Shown: piece after piece, positions 44,271-57,700 of the stretch
How the letters are laid out: each line of letters starts with the position of its first letter
Numbering within the stretch: position 1 is the first letter of the stretch
Assembly: GCA_964019135.1 (NCBI GenBank)
Contig: OZ025252.1
Span: 10,432,823-10,496,822, forward strand
Length of the DNA stretch: 64,000 nucleotides
Direction of reading: 5' to 3'
Origin: Arenicola marina
Lineage: Eukaryota > Annelida > Polychaeta > Arenicolidae
Notes under the pieces: model-generated
What the model was told of the DNA's origin: nothing
The model's input: only the letters and a program-made list of their open reading frames with translations
The model's database searches: none
Position numbers and translations under genes: made by a program

Positions 44271-47200
44271 CTGACTGGCAGGGCCCTGAGCCCCTTACCA
44301 CCACACTGCCCTGTCACTGACTGACGGGCCCTGAGCCCCTCACCACCACACTGCCCTGTCACTGACTGGCAGGGCCCTGAGCCCCTCACCCCCACACTGC
44401 CCTGTCACTAGCTGGCAGGGCCCTGAGCCCCTCACCCCCACACTGTCCTGTCACTGACTGGCAGGGACCTGAGCCCCTTACCACCACACTGCCCTGTCAC
44501 TGACTGGCAGGGCCCTGAGCCCCTTACCCCCACACTGCCCTGTCACTGACTGGCAGGGCCCTGAGTCCCTTACGACCACACTGCCCTGTCACTGACTGGC
44601 AGGGCCCTGAGCCCCTCACCACCACACTGCCATGTCACTGACTGGCAGGGCCCTGAGCCCCTTACCACCACACTGCCATGTCACTGACTGGCAGGGCCCT
44701 GAGTCCCTTACGACCACACTGCCCTGTCACTGACTGGCAGGGCCCTGAGCCCCTCACCACCACACTGCCCTGTCACTGACTGGCAGGGCCCTGAGCCCCT
44801 TACCACCACACTGCCCTGTCATTAACTGGCAGGGCCCTGAGCCTCTCACCACCACACTGCCCTGTCACTGACTGGCAGGGCCCTGAGCCCCTTACCCCCA
44901 CACTGCCCTGTCACTGACTGGCAGGGCCCTGAGCCCCTCACCACCACACTGCCATGTCACTGACTGGCAGGGCCCTGAGCCCCTCACCACCACACTGCCA
45001 TGTCACTGACTGGCAGGGCCCTGAGCCCCTTACCGCCACACTGCCCTTTCACTAGCTGGCGGGGCCCTGAGCCCCTTACGACCACACTACCCTGTCACTG
45101 ACTGGCAGGGCCCTGAGCCCCTCACCACCACACTGCCCTGTCACTGACTGGCAGGGCCCTGAGCCCCTCACCACCACACTGCCCTGTCACTGACTGGCAG
45201 GGCCCTGAGCCCCTCACCATCACACTGCCCTGTCACTGACTGGCAGGGCCCTGAGCCTCTTACGACCACACTGCCCTGTCACTGACTGGCAGGGCCCTGA
45301 GCCCCTCACCCCCACACTGCCCTGTCACTAGCTGGCAGGGCCCTGAGCCCTTCACCCCCACACTGTCCTGTCACTGACTGGCAGGGCCCTGAGCCCCTCA
45401 CCCCCACACTGCCATGTCACTGACTGGCAGGGCCCTGAGCCCCTCACCACCACACTGCCATGTCACTGACTGGCAGGGCCCTGAGCCCCTCACCACCACA
45501 CTGCCGTGTCACTAGCTGGCAGGGCCCTGAGCCCCTCACCCCCACACTGCCCTGTCACTGACTGGCAGGGCCCTGAGCCCCTTACCGCCACACTGCCCTT
45601 TCACTAGCTGGCGGGGCCCTGAGCCCCTTACGACCACACTACCCTGTCACTGACTGGCAGGGCCCTGAGCCCCTCACCACCACACTGCCCTGTCACTGAC
45701 TGGCAGGGCCCTGAGCCCCTCACCACCACACTGCCCTGTCACTGACTGGCAGGGCCCTGAGCCCCTTACCCCCACACTGCCCTGTCACTGACTGGCAGGG
45801 CCCTGAGCCCCTTACCACCACACTGCCATGTCACTGACTGGCAGGGCCCTGAGCCCTTACCATCACACTGCCCTGTCACTGACTGGCAGGGCCCTGAGCC
45901 TCTTACGACCACACTGCCCTGTCACTGACTGGCAGGGCCCTGAGCCCCTCACCCCCACACTGCCCTGTCACTAGCTGGCAGGGCCCTGAGCCCTTCACCC
46001 CCACACTGTCCTGTCACTGACTGGCCGGGCCCTGAGCCCCTCACCCCCACACTGCCATGTCACTGACTGGCAGGGCCCTGAGCCCCTCACCACCACACTG
46101 CCATGTCACTGACTGGCAGGGCCCTGAGCCCCTCACCCCCACACTGCCCTGTCACTATCTGGCAGGGCCCTGAGCCCCTCACCCCCACACTGCCCTGTCA
46201 CTGACTGGCAGGGCCCTGAGCCCCTTACCCCCACACTGCCCTGTCACTAGCTGGCGGGGCCCTGAGCCCCTTACGACCACACTACCCTGTCACTGACTGG
46301 CAGGGCCCTGAGCCCCTCACCACCACACTGCCCTGTCACTGACTGGCAGGGCCCTGAGCCCCTCACCACCACACTGCCATGTCACTGACTGGCAGGGCCC
46401 TGAGTCCCTTACCACCACACTGCCATGTCACTGACTGGCAGGGCCCTGAGCCCCTCACCACCACACTGCCGTGTCACTGACTGGCAGGGCCCTGAGCCCC
46501 TCACCACCACACTGCCATGTCACTGACTGGCAGGGCCCTGAGCCCCTCACCACCACACTGCCATGTCACTGACTGGCAGGGCCCTGAGCCCCTCACCACC
46601 ACACTGCCATGTCACTGACTGGCAGGGCCCTGAGCCCCTTACCACCACACTGCCATGTCACTGACTGGCAGGGCCCTGAGCCCCTTACCACCACACTGCC
46701 GTGTCACTGACTGGCAGGGCCCTGAGCCCCTCACCACCACACTGCCATGTCACTGACTGGCAGGGCCCTGAGCCCCTTACCACCACACTGCCGTGTCACT
46801 GACTGGCAGGGCCCTGAGCCCCTTACCACCACACTGCCGTGTCACTGACTGGCAGGGCCCTGAGCCCCTCACCACCACACTGCCATGTCACTGACTGGCA
46901 GGGCCCTGAGCCCCTCACCACCACACTGCCATGTCACTGACTGGCAGGGCCCTGAGCCCCTTACCACCACACCGCCGTGTCACTGACTGGCAGGGGCCTG
47001 AGCCCCTCACCACCACACTGCCGTGTCACTGACTGGCAGGGCCCTGAGCCCCTCACCCCCACACTGTCCTGTCACTGACTGGCAGGGCCCTGAGCCCCTC
47101 ACCACCACACTGCCGTGTCACTGACTGGCAGGGCCCTGAGCCCCTCACCACCACACTGCCGTGTCACTGACTGGCAGGGCCCTGAGCCCCTCACCCCCAC

Positions 47201-50200
47201 ACTGTCCTGTCACTGACTGGCAGGGCCCTGAGCCCCTTACCACCACACTGCCGTGTCACTGACTGGCAGGGCCCTGAGCCCCTCACCACCACACTGCCAT
47301 GTCACTGACTGGCAGGGCCCTGAGACCCTTACCACCACACTGCCGTGTCACTGACCGGCAGGGCCCTGAGCCCCTCACCACCACACTGCCGTGTCACTGA
47401 CTGGCAGGGCCCTGAGCCCCTCACCCCCACACTGTCCTGTCACTGACTGGCAGGGCCCTGAGCCCCTCACCACCACACTGCCGTGTCACTGACTGGCAGG
47501 GCCCTGAGCCCCTCACCACCACACTGCCGTGTCACTGACTGGCAGGGCCCTGAGCCCCTCACCACCACACTGCCATGTCACTGACTGGGAGGGCCCTGAG
47601 CCCCTCACCACCACACTGCCATGTCAGTGACTGGCAGGGCCCTGAGCCCCTTACCACCACACTGCCCTGTCACTGACTGGCAGGGCCCTGAGCCCCTTAC
47701 CACCACACTGCCGTGTCACTAGCTGGCAGGGCCCTGAGCCCCTCACCCCCACACTGTCATATCACTGACTGGCAGAGCCCTGAGTCCCTTACGACCACAC
47801 TGCCCTGTCACTGACTGGCAGGGCCCTGAGCCCCTCACCCCCACACTGCCCTGTCACTGACTGGCAGGGCCCTGAGCCCCTTACCACCACACTGCCGTGT
47901 CACTGACTGGCAGGGCCCTGAGCCCCTTACCACCACACTGCCCTGTCACTGACTGGCAGGGCCCTGAGCCCCTCAACACCACACTGCCATGTCACTGACT
48001 GGCAGGGCCCTGAGCCCCTCACCCCCACAGTGCCATGTCACTGACTGGCAGGGCCCTGAGTCCCTTACCACCACACTGCCGTGTCACTGACTGGCAGGGC
48101 CCTGAGCCCCTCACCACCACACTGCCATGTAACTGACTGGCAGGGCCCTGAGCCCCTTACCACCACACTGCCATGTCACTGACTGGCAGGGCCCTGAGCC
48201 CCTTACCACCACACTGCCCTGTCACTGACTGGCAGGGCCCTGAGCCCCTCACCACCACACTGCCGTGTCACTAGCTGGCAGGGCCCTGAGCCCCTCACCC
48301 CCACACTGTCCTGTCACTGACTGGCAGAGCCCTGAGTCCCTTACGACCACACTGCCCTGTCACTGACTGGCAGGGCCCTGAGCCCCTCACCCCCACACTG
48401 CCCTGTCACTGACTGGCAGGGCCCTGAGCCCCTTACCACCACACTGCCGTGTCACTGACTGGCAGGGCCCTGAGCCTCTTACCACCACACTGGCCTGTCA
48501 CTGACTGGCAGGGCCCTGAGCCCCTCAACACCACACTGCCCTGTCACTGACTGGCAGGGCCCTGAGCCCCTTACCACCACACTGCCGTGTCACTGACTGG
48601 CAGGGTCCTGAGCCCCTTACAACCACACTGCCGTGTCACTGACTGGCAGGGCCCTGAGCCCCTTACCACCACACTGCCCTGTCACTGACTGGCAGGGCCC
48701 TGAGCCCCTTACCACCACACTGCCGTGTCACTGACTGGCAGGGCCCTGAGCCCCTTACCACCACACTGCCCTGTCACTGACTGGCAGGGCCCTGAGCCCC
48801 TCACCACCACACTGCCCTGTCACTGACTGGCAGGGCCCTGAGCCCCTCACCACCACACTGCCCTGTCACTGACTGGCAGGGCCCTGAGCCCCTTACCACC
48901 ACACTGCCATGTCACTGACTGGCAGGGCCCTGAGCCCCTCACCACCACACTGCTCTGTCACTGACTGGCAGGGCCCTGAGCCCCTTACCACCACACTGCC
49001 ATGTCACTGACTGGCAGGGCCCTGAGCCCCTTACCACCACACTGCCATGTCACTGACTGGCAGGGCCCTGAGCCCCTCACCACCACACTGCCATGTCACT
49101 GACTGGCAGGGCCCTGAGCCCCTCACCACCACACTGCCCTGTCACTGACTGGCAGGGCCCTGAGCCCCTTACCACCACACTGCCATGTCACTGACTGGCA
49201 GGGCCCTGATCCCCTCACCCCCGCACTGCCGTGTCACTGACTGGCAGGGCCCTGAGCCCCTTACCAAAACACTGCCCTGTCACTGACTGGCAGGGCCCTG
49301 AGCCCCTCAACACCACACTGCCCTGTCACTGACTGGCAGGGCCCTGAGCCCCTTACCACCACACTGCCCTGTCACTGACTGGCAGGGCCCTGAGCCCCTC
49401 AACATCACACTGCCCTGTCACTGACTGGCAGGGCCCTGAGCCCCTTACCACCACACTGCCATGTCACTGACTGGCAGGGCCCTGAGCCCCTCACCACCAC
49501 ACGGCCGTGTCACTGACTGGCAGGGCCCTGAGCCCCTCACCACCACACTGCCGTGTCACTGACTGGCAGGGCCCTGAGCCCCTCAACATCACACTGCCCT
49601 GTCACTGACTAGCAGGGCCCTGAGCCCCTCACCACCAAACTCCCGTGTCACTGACTGGCAGGGCCCTGAGCCCCTTACCACCACACTGCCATGTCACTGA
49701 CTGGCAGGGCCCTGAGCCACTCACCACCACACTGCCATGTCACTGACTGGCAGGGCCCTGAGCCCCTCACCACCACACTGCCATGTCACTGACTGGCAGG
49801 GCCCTGAGCCACTCACCACCACACTGCCATGTCACTGACTGGCAGGGCCCTGATCCAATCACCACCACACTGCCATGTCACTGACTGGCAGGGCCCTGAG
49901 CCCCTCACCACCACACTGCCATGTCACTGACTGGCAGGGCCCTGAGCCCCTCACCACCACACTGCCATGTCACTGACTGGCAGGGCCCTGAGCCCCTCAC
50001 CCCCACACTGCCCTGTCACTGACTGGCAGGGCCCTGAGCCCCTCACCACCACACTGCCATGTCACTGACTGGCAGGGCCCTGAGCCCCTCACCATCACAC
50101 TGCCCTGTCACTGACTGGCAGGGCCCTGAGCCCCTCACCACCACACTGCCATGTCACTGACTGGCAGGGCCCTGATCCAATCACCACCACACTGCCATGT

Positions 50201-51120
50201 CACTGACTGGCAGGGCCCTGAGCCCCTCACCACCACACTGCCATGTCACTGACTGGCAGGGCCCTGAGCCCCTCACCACCACACTGCCATGTCACTGACT
50301 GGCAGGGCCCTGAGCCCCTCACCCCCACACTGCCCTGTCACTAGCTGGCAGGGCCCTGAGCCCCTCACCACCACACTGCCCTGTCACTGACTGGCAGGGC
50401 CCTGAGCCCCTTACCACCACACTGCCATGTCACTGACTGGCAGAGCCCTGAGCCCCTCACCACCACACTGCCGTGTCACTGACTGGCAGGGCCCTGAGCC
50501 CCTTACCCCCACACTGCCGTGTCACTGACTGGCAGGGCCCTGAGCCCCTCACCACCACACTGCCATGTCACTGACTGGCAGGGCCCTGAGCCCCTCACCA
50601 CCACACTGCCATGTCACTGACTGGCAGGGCCCTGAGCCCCTCACCACCACACTGCCGTGTCACTGACTGGCAGCGCCCTGAGCCCCTTACCCCCACACTG
50701 CCCTGTCACTGACTGGCAGGGCCCTGAGCCACTCACCACCACACTGCCATGTCACTGACTGGCAGGGCCCTGAGCCACTCACCACCACACTGCCATGTCA
50801 CTGACTGGCAGGGCCCTGAGCCCCTCACCACCACACTGCCCTGTCACTGACTGGCAGGGCCCTGAGCCCCTCACCACCACACTGCCGTGTCACTGACTGG
50901 CAGGGCCCTGAGCCCCTCACCACCACACTGCCGTGTCACTGACTGGCAGGGCCCTGAGCCCCTCAACATCACACTGCCCTGTCACTGACTAGCAGGGCCC
51001 TGAGCCCCTCACCACCACACTGCCCTGTCACTGACTGGCAGGGCCCTGAGCCCCTCACCACCACACTGCCATGTCACTGACTGGCAGGGCCCTGAGTCCC
51101 TTATCCCCACACTGCCCTGT
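44271..51120. repeat. B3: 46-bp satellite block (~149 copies)
   Basis: Same variant order as B2 with internal gains. The gccctttcactagctggcgg variant occurs twice about 552 bases (12 monomers) apart (near 45046 and 45598). An extra run of monomers lies around 49980-50330. Confidence 0.96.
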
Positions 51121-51790
51121 CACTGACTGGCAGTCCCTCACCCCCACACTGCCCTGTCACTGACTGACAGTCCCTCACCCCCAACACTGCCCTGTCACTG
51201 ACTGGCAGTCCCTCACCCCCGCAATGCCATGTCACTGACTGACAGTCCCTCACCCCCACACTGCCCTGTCACTGACTGGCAGTCCCTCACCCCCTCACTG
51301 CCCTGTCACTGATTGGCAGTCCCTCACCCCCTCACTGCCATGTCACTGACTGGCAGTCCCTCACCCCCACACTGCCCTGTCACTGACTGGCAGTCCCTCA
51401 CCCCCACACTGCCCTGTCACTGACTGGCAGTCCCTCACCCCCACACTGCCCTGTCACTGACTGACAGTCCCTCACCCAGAACACTGCCCTGTCACTGACT
51501 GGCAGTCCCTCACCCCTCACTGCCATGTCACTGACTGACAGTCCCTCACCCCCACACTGCCCTGTCACTGACTGGCAGTCCCTCAACCCCTCACTGCCCT
51601 GTCACTGACTGGCAGTCCCTCACCCCCTCACTGCCATGTCACTGACTGGCAGTCCGTCACCCCCTCACTGCCCTGTCACTGACTGACAGTCCCTCACTCC
51701 CACACTGCCCTGTCACTGACTGGCAGTCCCTCACCCCCACACTGCCGTGTCACTGACTGACAGTCCCTCACCCACTCACTGCCCTGTCAC
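51121..51790. repeat. A4: 37-bp satellite block
   Basis: About 18 monomers. Offset from A3 is 7519 bases and it is almost identical to A3. Confidence 0.96.
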
Positions 51791-54700
51791 TGACTGGCAG
51801 GGCCCTGAGCCCCTTACCACCACACTGCCCTGTCACTGACTGACGGGCCCTGAGCCCCTCACCACCACACTGCCCTGTCACTGACTGGCAGGGCCCTGAG
51901 CCCCTCACCCCCACACTGCCCTGTCACTAGCTGGCAGGGCCCTGAGCCCCTCACCCCCACACTGTCCTGTCACTGACTGGCAGGGACCTGAGCCCCTTAC
52001 CACCACACTGCCCTGTCACTGACTGGCAGGGCCCTGAGCCCCTTACCCCCACACTGCCCTGTCACTGACTGGCAGGGCCCTGAGTCCCTTACGACCACAC
52101 TGCCCTGTCACTGACTGGCAGGGCCCTGAGCCCCTCACCACCACACTGCCATGTCACTGACTGGCAGGGCCCTGAGCCCCTTACCACCACACTGCCATGT
52201 CACTGACTGGCAGGGCCCTGAGTCCCTTACGACCACACTGCCGTGTCACTGACTGGCAGGGCCCTGAGCCCCTCACCACCACACTGCCCTGTCACTGACT
52301 GGCAGGGCCCTGAGCCCCTTACCACCACACTGCCCTGTCATTAACTGGCAGGGCCCTGAGCCTCTCACCACCACACTGCCCTGTCACTGACTGGCAGGGC
52401 CCTGAGCCCCTTACCCCCACACTGCCCTGTCACTGACTGGCAGGGCCCTGAGCCCCTTACCACCACACTGCCATGTCACTGACTGGCAGGGCCCTGAGCC
52501 CTTACCATCACACTGCCCTGTCACTGACTGGCAGGGCCCTGAGCCTCTTACGACCACACTGCCATGTCACTGACTGGCAGGGCCCTGAGCCCCTCACCCC
52601 CACACTGCCCTGTCACTAGCTGGCAGGGCCCTGAGCCCTTCACCCCCACACTGTCCTGTCACTGACTGGCAGGGCCCTGAGCCCCTCACCCCCACACTGC
52701 CATGTCACTGACTGGCAGGGCCCTGAGCCCCTCACCACCACACTGCCATGTCACTGACTGGCAGGGCCCTGAGCCCCTTACCCCCACACTGCCCTGTCAC
52801 TAGCTGGCGGGGCCCTGAGCCCCTTACGACCACACTACCCTGTCACTGACTGGCAGGGCCCTGAGCCCCTCACCACCACACTGCCCTGTCACTGACTGGC
52901 AGGGCCCTGAGCCCCTCACCACCACACTGCCCTGTCACTGACTGGCAGGGCCCTGAGCCCCTCACCGCCACACTGCCATGTCACTGACTGGCAGGGCCCT
53001 GAGCCCCTCAACACCACACTGCCATGTCACTGACTGGCAGGGCCCTGAGTCCCTTACCACCACACTGCCATGTCACTGACTGGCAGGGCCCTGAGCCCCT
53101 TACCACCACACTGCCGTGTCACTGACTGGCAGGGCCCTGAGCCCCTCACCACCACACTGCCATGTCACTGACTGGCAGGGCCCTGAGCCCCTCACCACCA
53201 CACTGCCATGTCACTGACTGGCAGGGCCCTGAGCCCCTCACCACCACACTGCCATGTCACTGACTGGCAGGGCCCTGAGCCCCTTACCACCACACTGCCA
53301 TGTCACTGACTGGCAGGGCCCTGAGCCCCTTACCACCACACTGCCGTGTCACTGACTGGCAGGGGCCTGGGCCCCTCACCACCACACTGCCGTGTCACTG
53401 ACTGGCAGGGCCCTGAGCCCCTCACCCCCACACTGTCCTGTCACTGACTGGCAGGGCCCTGAGCCCCTCACCACCACACTGCCGTGTCACTGACTGGCAG
53501 GGCCCTGAGCCCCTCACCACCACACTGCCGTGTCACTGACTGGCAGGGCCCTGAGCCCCTCACCCCCACACTGTCCTGTCACTGACTGGCAGGGCCCTGA
53601 GCCCCTTACCACCACACTGCCGTGTCACTGACTGGCAGGGCCCTGAGCCCCTCACCACCACACTGCCATGTCACTGACTGGCAGGGCCCTGAGCCCCTTA
53701 CCACTACACTGCCGTGTCACTGACTGGCAGGGCCCTTAGCCCCTCAACACCACACTGCCGTGTCACTGACTGGCAGGGCCCTGAGCCCCTCACCCCCACA
53801 CTGTCCTGTCACTGACTGGCAGGGCCCTGAGCCCCTCACCACCACACTGCCGTGTCACTGACTGGCAGGGCCCTGAGCCCCTCACCACCACACTGCCGTG
53901 TCACTGACTGGCAGGGCCCTGAGCCCCTCACCACCACACTGCCATGTCACTGACTGGCAGGGCCCTGAGCCCCTCACCACCACACTGCCATGTCAGTGAC
54001 TGGCAGGGCCCTGAGCCCCTCACCACCACACTGCCGTGTCACTGACTGGCAGGGCCCTGAGCCCCTTACCCCCACACTGCCGTGTCACTGACTGGCAGGG
54101 CCCTGAGCCCCTCACCACCACACTGCCATGTCACTGACTGGCTGGGCCCTGAGCCCCTCACCACCACACTGCCATGTCACTGACTGGCAGGGCCCTGAGC
54201 CCCTCACCACCACACTGCCGTGTCACTGACTGGCAGGGCCCTGAGCCCCTCACCCCCACACTGCCCTGTCACTGACTGGCAGGGCCCTGAGCCACTCACC
54301 ACCACACTGCCATGTCACTGACTGGCAGGGCCCTGAGCCACTCACCACCACACTGCCATGTCACTGACTGGCATTGCCCTGAGCTCCTCACCACCACACT
54401 GCCCTGTCACTGACTGGCAGGGCCCTGAGCCCCTCACCACCACACTGCCGTGTCACTGACTGGCAGGGCCCTGAGCCCCTCACCACCACACTGCCATGTC
54501 ACTGACTGGCAGGGCCCTGAGCCCCTTACCACCACACTGCCGTGTCACTGACTGGCAGGGCCCTGAGCCCCTTACCACCACACTGCCGTGTCACTGACTG
54601 GCAGGGCCCTGAGCCCCTCACCACCACACTGCCATGTCACTGACTGGCAGGGCCCTGAGCCCCTCACCACCACACTGCCATGTCACTGACTGGCAGGGCC

Positions 54701-57700
54701 CTGAGCCCCTTACCACCACACTGCCGTGTCACTGACTGGCAGGGGCCTGAGCCCCTCACCACCACACTGCCGTGTCACTGACTGGCAGGGCCCTGAGCCC
54801 CTCACCCCCACACTGTCCTGTCACTGACTGGCAGGGCCCTGAGCCCCTCACCACCACACTGCCGTGTCACTGACTGGCAGGGCCCTGAGCCCCTCACCCC
54901 CACACTGCCGTGTCACTGACTGGCAGGGCCCTGAGCCCCTCATCCCCACACTGTCCTGTCACTGACTGGCAGGGCCCTGAGCCCCTTACCACCACACTGC
55001 CGTGTCACTGACTGGCAGGGCCCTGAGCCCCTCACCACCACACTGCCATGTCACTGACTGGCAGGGCCCTGAGCCCCTTACCACTACACTGCCGTGTCAC
55101 TGACTGGCAGGGCCCTGAGCCCCTCACCACCACACTGCCGTGTCACTGACTGGCAGGGCCCTGAGCCCCTCACCCCCACACTGTCCTGTCACTGACTGGC
55201 AGGGCCCTGAGCCCCTCACCACCACACTGCCGTGTCACTGACTGGCAGGGCCCTGAGCCCCTCACCACCACACTGCCGTGTCACTGACTGGCAGGGCCCT
55301 GAGCCCCTCACCACCACACTGCCATGTCACTGACTGGCAGGGCCCTGAGCCCCTCACCACCACACTGCCATGTCAGTGACTGGCAGGGCCCTGAGCCCCT
55401 TACCACCACACTGCCCTGTCACTGACTGGCAGGGCCCTGAGCCCCTTACCACAACACTGCCGTGTCACTAGCTGGCAGGGCCCTGAGCCCCTCACCCCCA
55501 CACTGTCATGTCACTGACTGGCAGAGCCCTGAGTCCCTTACGACCACACTGCCCTGTCACTGACTGGCAGGGCCCTGAGCCCCTCACCCCCACACTGCCC
55601 TGTCACTGACTGGCAGGGCCCTGAGCCCCTTACCACCACACTGCCGTGTCACTGACTGGCAGGGCCCTGAGCCCCTTACCACCACACTGCCCTGTCACTG
55701 ACTGGCAGGGCCCTGAGCCCCTCAACACCACACTGCCATGTCACTGACTGGCAGGGCCCTGAGCCCCTCACCCCCACAGTGCCATGTCACTGACTGGCAG
55801 GGCCCTGAGTCCCTTACCACCACACTGCCCTGTCACTGACTGGCAGGGCCCTGAGCCCCTCACCACCACACTGCCATGTAACTGACTGGCAGGGCCCTGA
55901 GCCCCTTACCACCACACTGCCATGTCACTGACTGGCAGGGCCCTGAGCCCCTTACCACCACACTGCCCTGTCACTGACTGGCAGGGCCCTGAGCCCCTCA
56001 CCACCACACTGCCGTGTCACTAGCTGGCAGGGCCCTGAGCCCCTCACCCCCACACTGTCCTGTCACTGACTGGCAGAGCCCTGAGTCCCTTACGACCACA
56101 CTGCCCTGTCACTGACTGGCAGGGCCCTGAACCCCTCACCCCCACACTGCCCTGTCACTGACTGGCAGGGCCCTGAGCCCCTTACCACCACACTGCCGTG
56201 TCACTGACTGGCAGGGCCCTGAGCCCCTTACCACCACACTGCCCTGTCACTGACTGGCAGGGCCCTGAGCCCCTCACCACCACACTGCCCTGTCACTGAC
56301 TGGCAGGGCCCTGAGCCCCTTACCACCACACTGCCGTGTCACTGACTGGCAGGGTCCTGAGCCCCTTACAACCACACTGCCGTGTCACTGACTGGCAGGG
56401 CCCTGAGCCCCTTACCACCACACTGCCCTGTCACTGACTGGCAGGGCCCTGAGCCCCTTACCACCACACTGCCGTGTCACTGACTGGCAGGGCCCTGAGC
56501 CCCTTACCACCACACTGCCCTGTCACTGACTGGCAGGGCCCTGAGCCCCTCACCACCACACTGCCCTGTCACTGACTGGCAGGGCCCTGAGCCCCTCACC
56601 ACCACACTGCCCTGTCACTGACTGGCAGGGCCCTGAGCCCCTTACCACCACACTGCCATGTCACTGACTGGCAGGGCCCTGAGCCCCTCACCACCACACT
56701 GCCCTGTCACTGACTGGCAGGGCCCTGAGCCCCTTACCACCACACTGCCATGTCACTGACTGGCAGGGCCCTGAGCCCCTTACCACCACACTGCCATGTC
56801 ACTGACTGGCAGGGCCCTGAGCCCCTCACCACCACACTGCCATGTCACTGACTGGCAGGGCCCTGAGCCCCTCACCACCACACTGCCCTGTCACTGACTG
56901 GCAGGGCCCTGAGCCCCTTACCACCACACTGCCATGTCACTGACTGGCAGGGCCCTGAGCCCCTCACCCCCGCACTGCCGTGTCACTGACTGGCAGGGCC
57001 CTGAGCCCCTTACCACCACACTGCCCTGTCACTGACTGGCAGGGCCCTGAGCCCCTCAACACCACACTGCCCTGTCACTGACTGGCAGGGCCCTGAGCCC
57101 CTTACCACCACACTGCCCTGTCACTGACTGGCAGGGCCCTGAGCCCCTCAACATCACACTGCCCTGTCACTGACTGGCAGGGCCCTGAGCCCCTTACCAC
57201 CACACTGCCATGTCACTGACTGGCAGGGCCCTGAGCCCCTCACCACCACACTGCCGTGTCACTGACTGGCAGGACCCTGAGCCCCTTACCCCCACACTGC
57301 CCTGTCACTGACTGGCAGGGCCCTGAGCCCCTCACCACCACACTGCCATGTCACTGACTGGCAGGGCCCTGAGCCCCTCACCACCACACTGCCGTGTCAC
57401 TGACTGGCAGTGCCCTGAGCCCCTTACCACCACACTGCCATGTCACTGACTGGCAGGGCCCTGAGCCACTCACCACCACACTGCCATGTCACTGACTGGC
57501 AGGGCCCTGAGCCCCTCACCACCACACTGCCATGTCACTGACTGGCAGGGCCCTGATCCCCTCACCACCACACTGCCATGTCACTGACTGGCAGGGCCCT
57601 GAGCCCCTCACCACCACACTGCCATGTCACTGACTGGCAGGGCCCTGAGCCCCTCACCACCACACTGCCCTGTCACTGACTGGCAGGGCCCTGAGCCCCT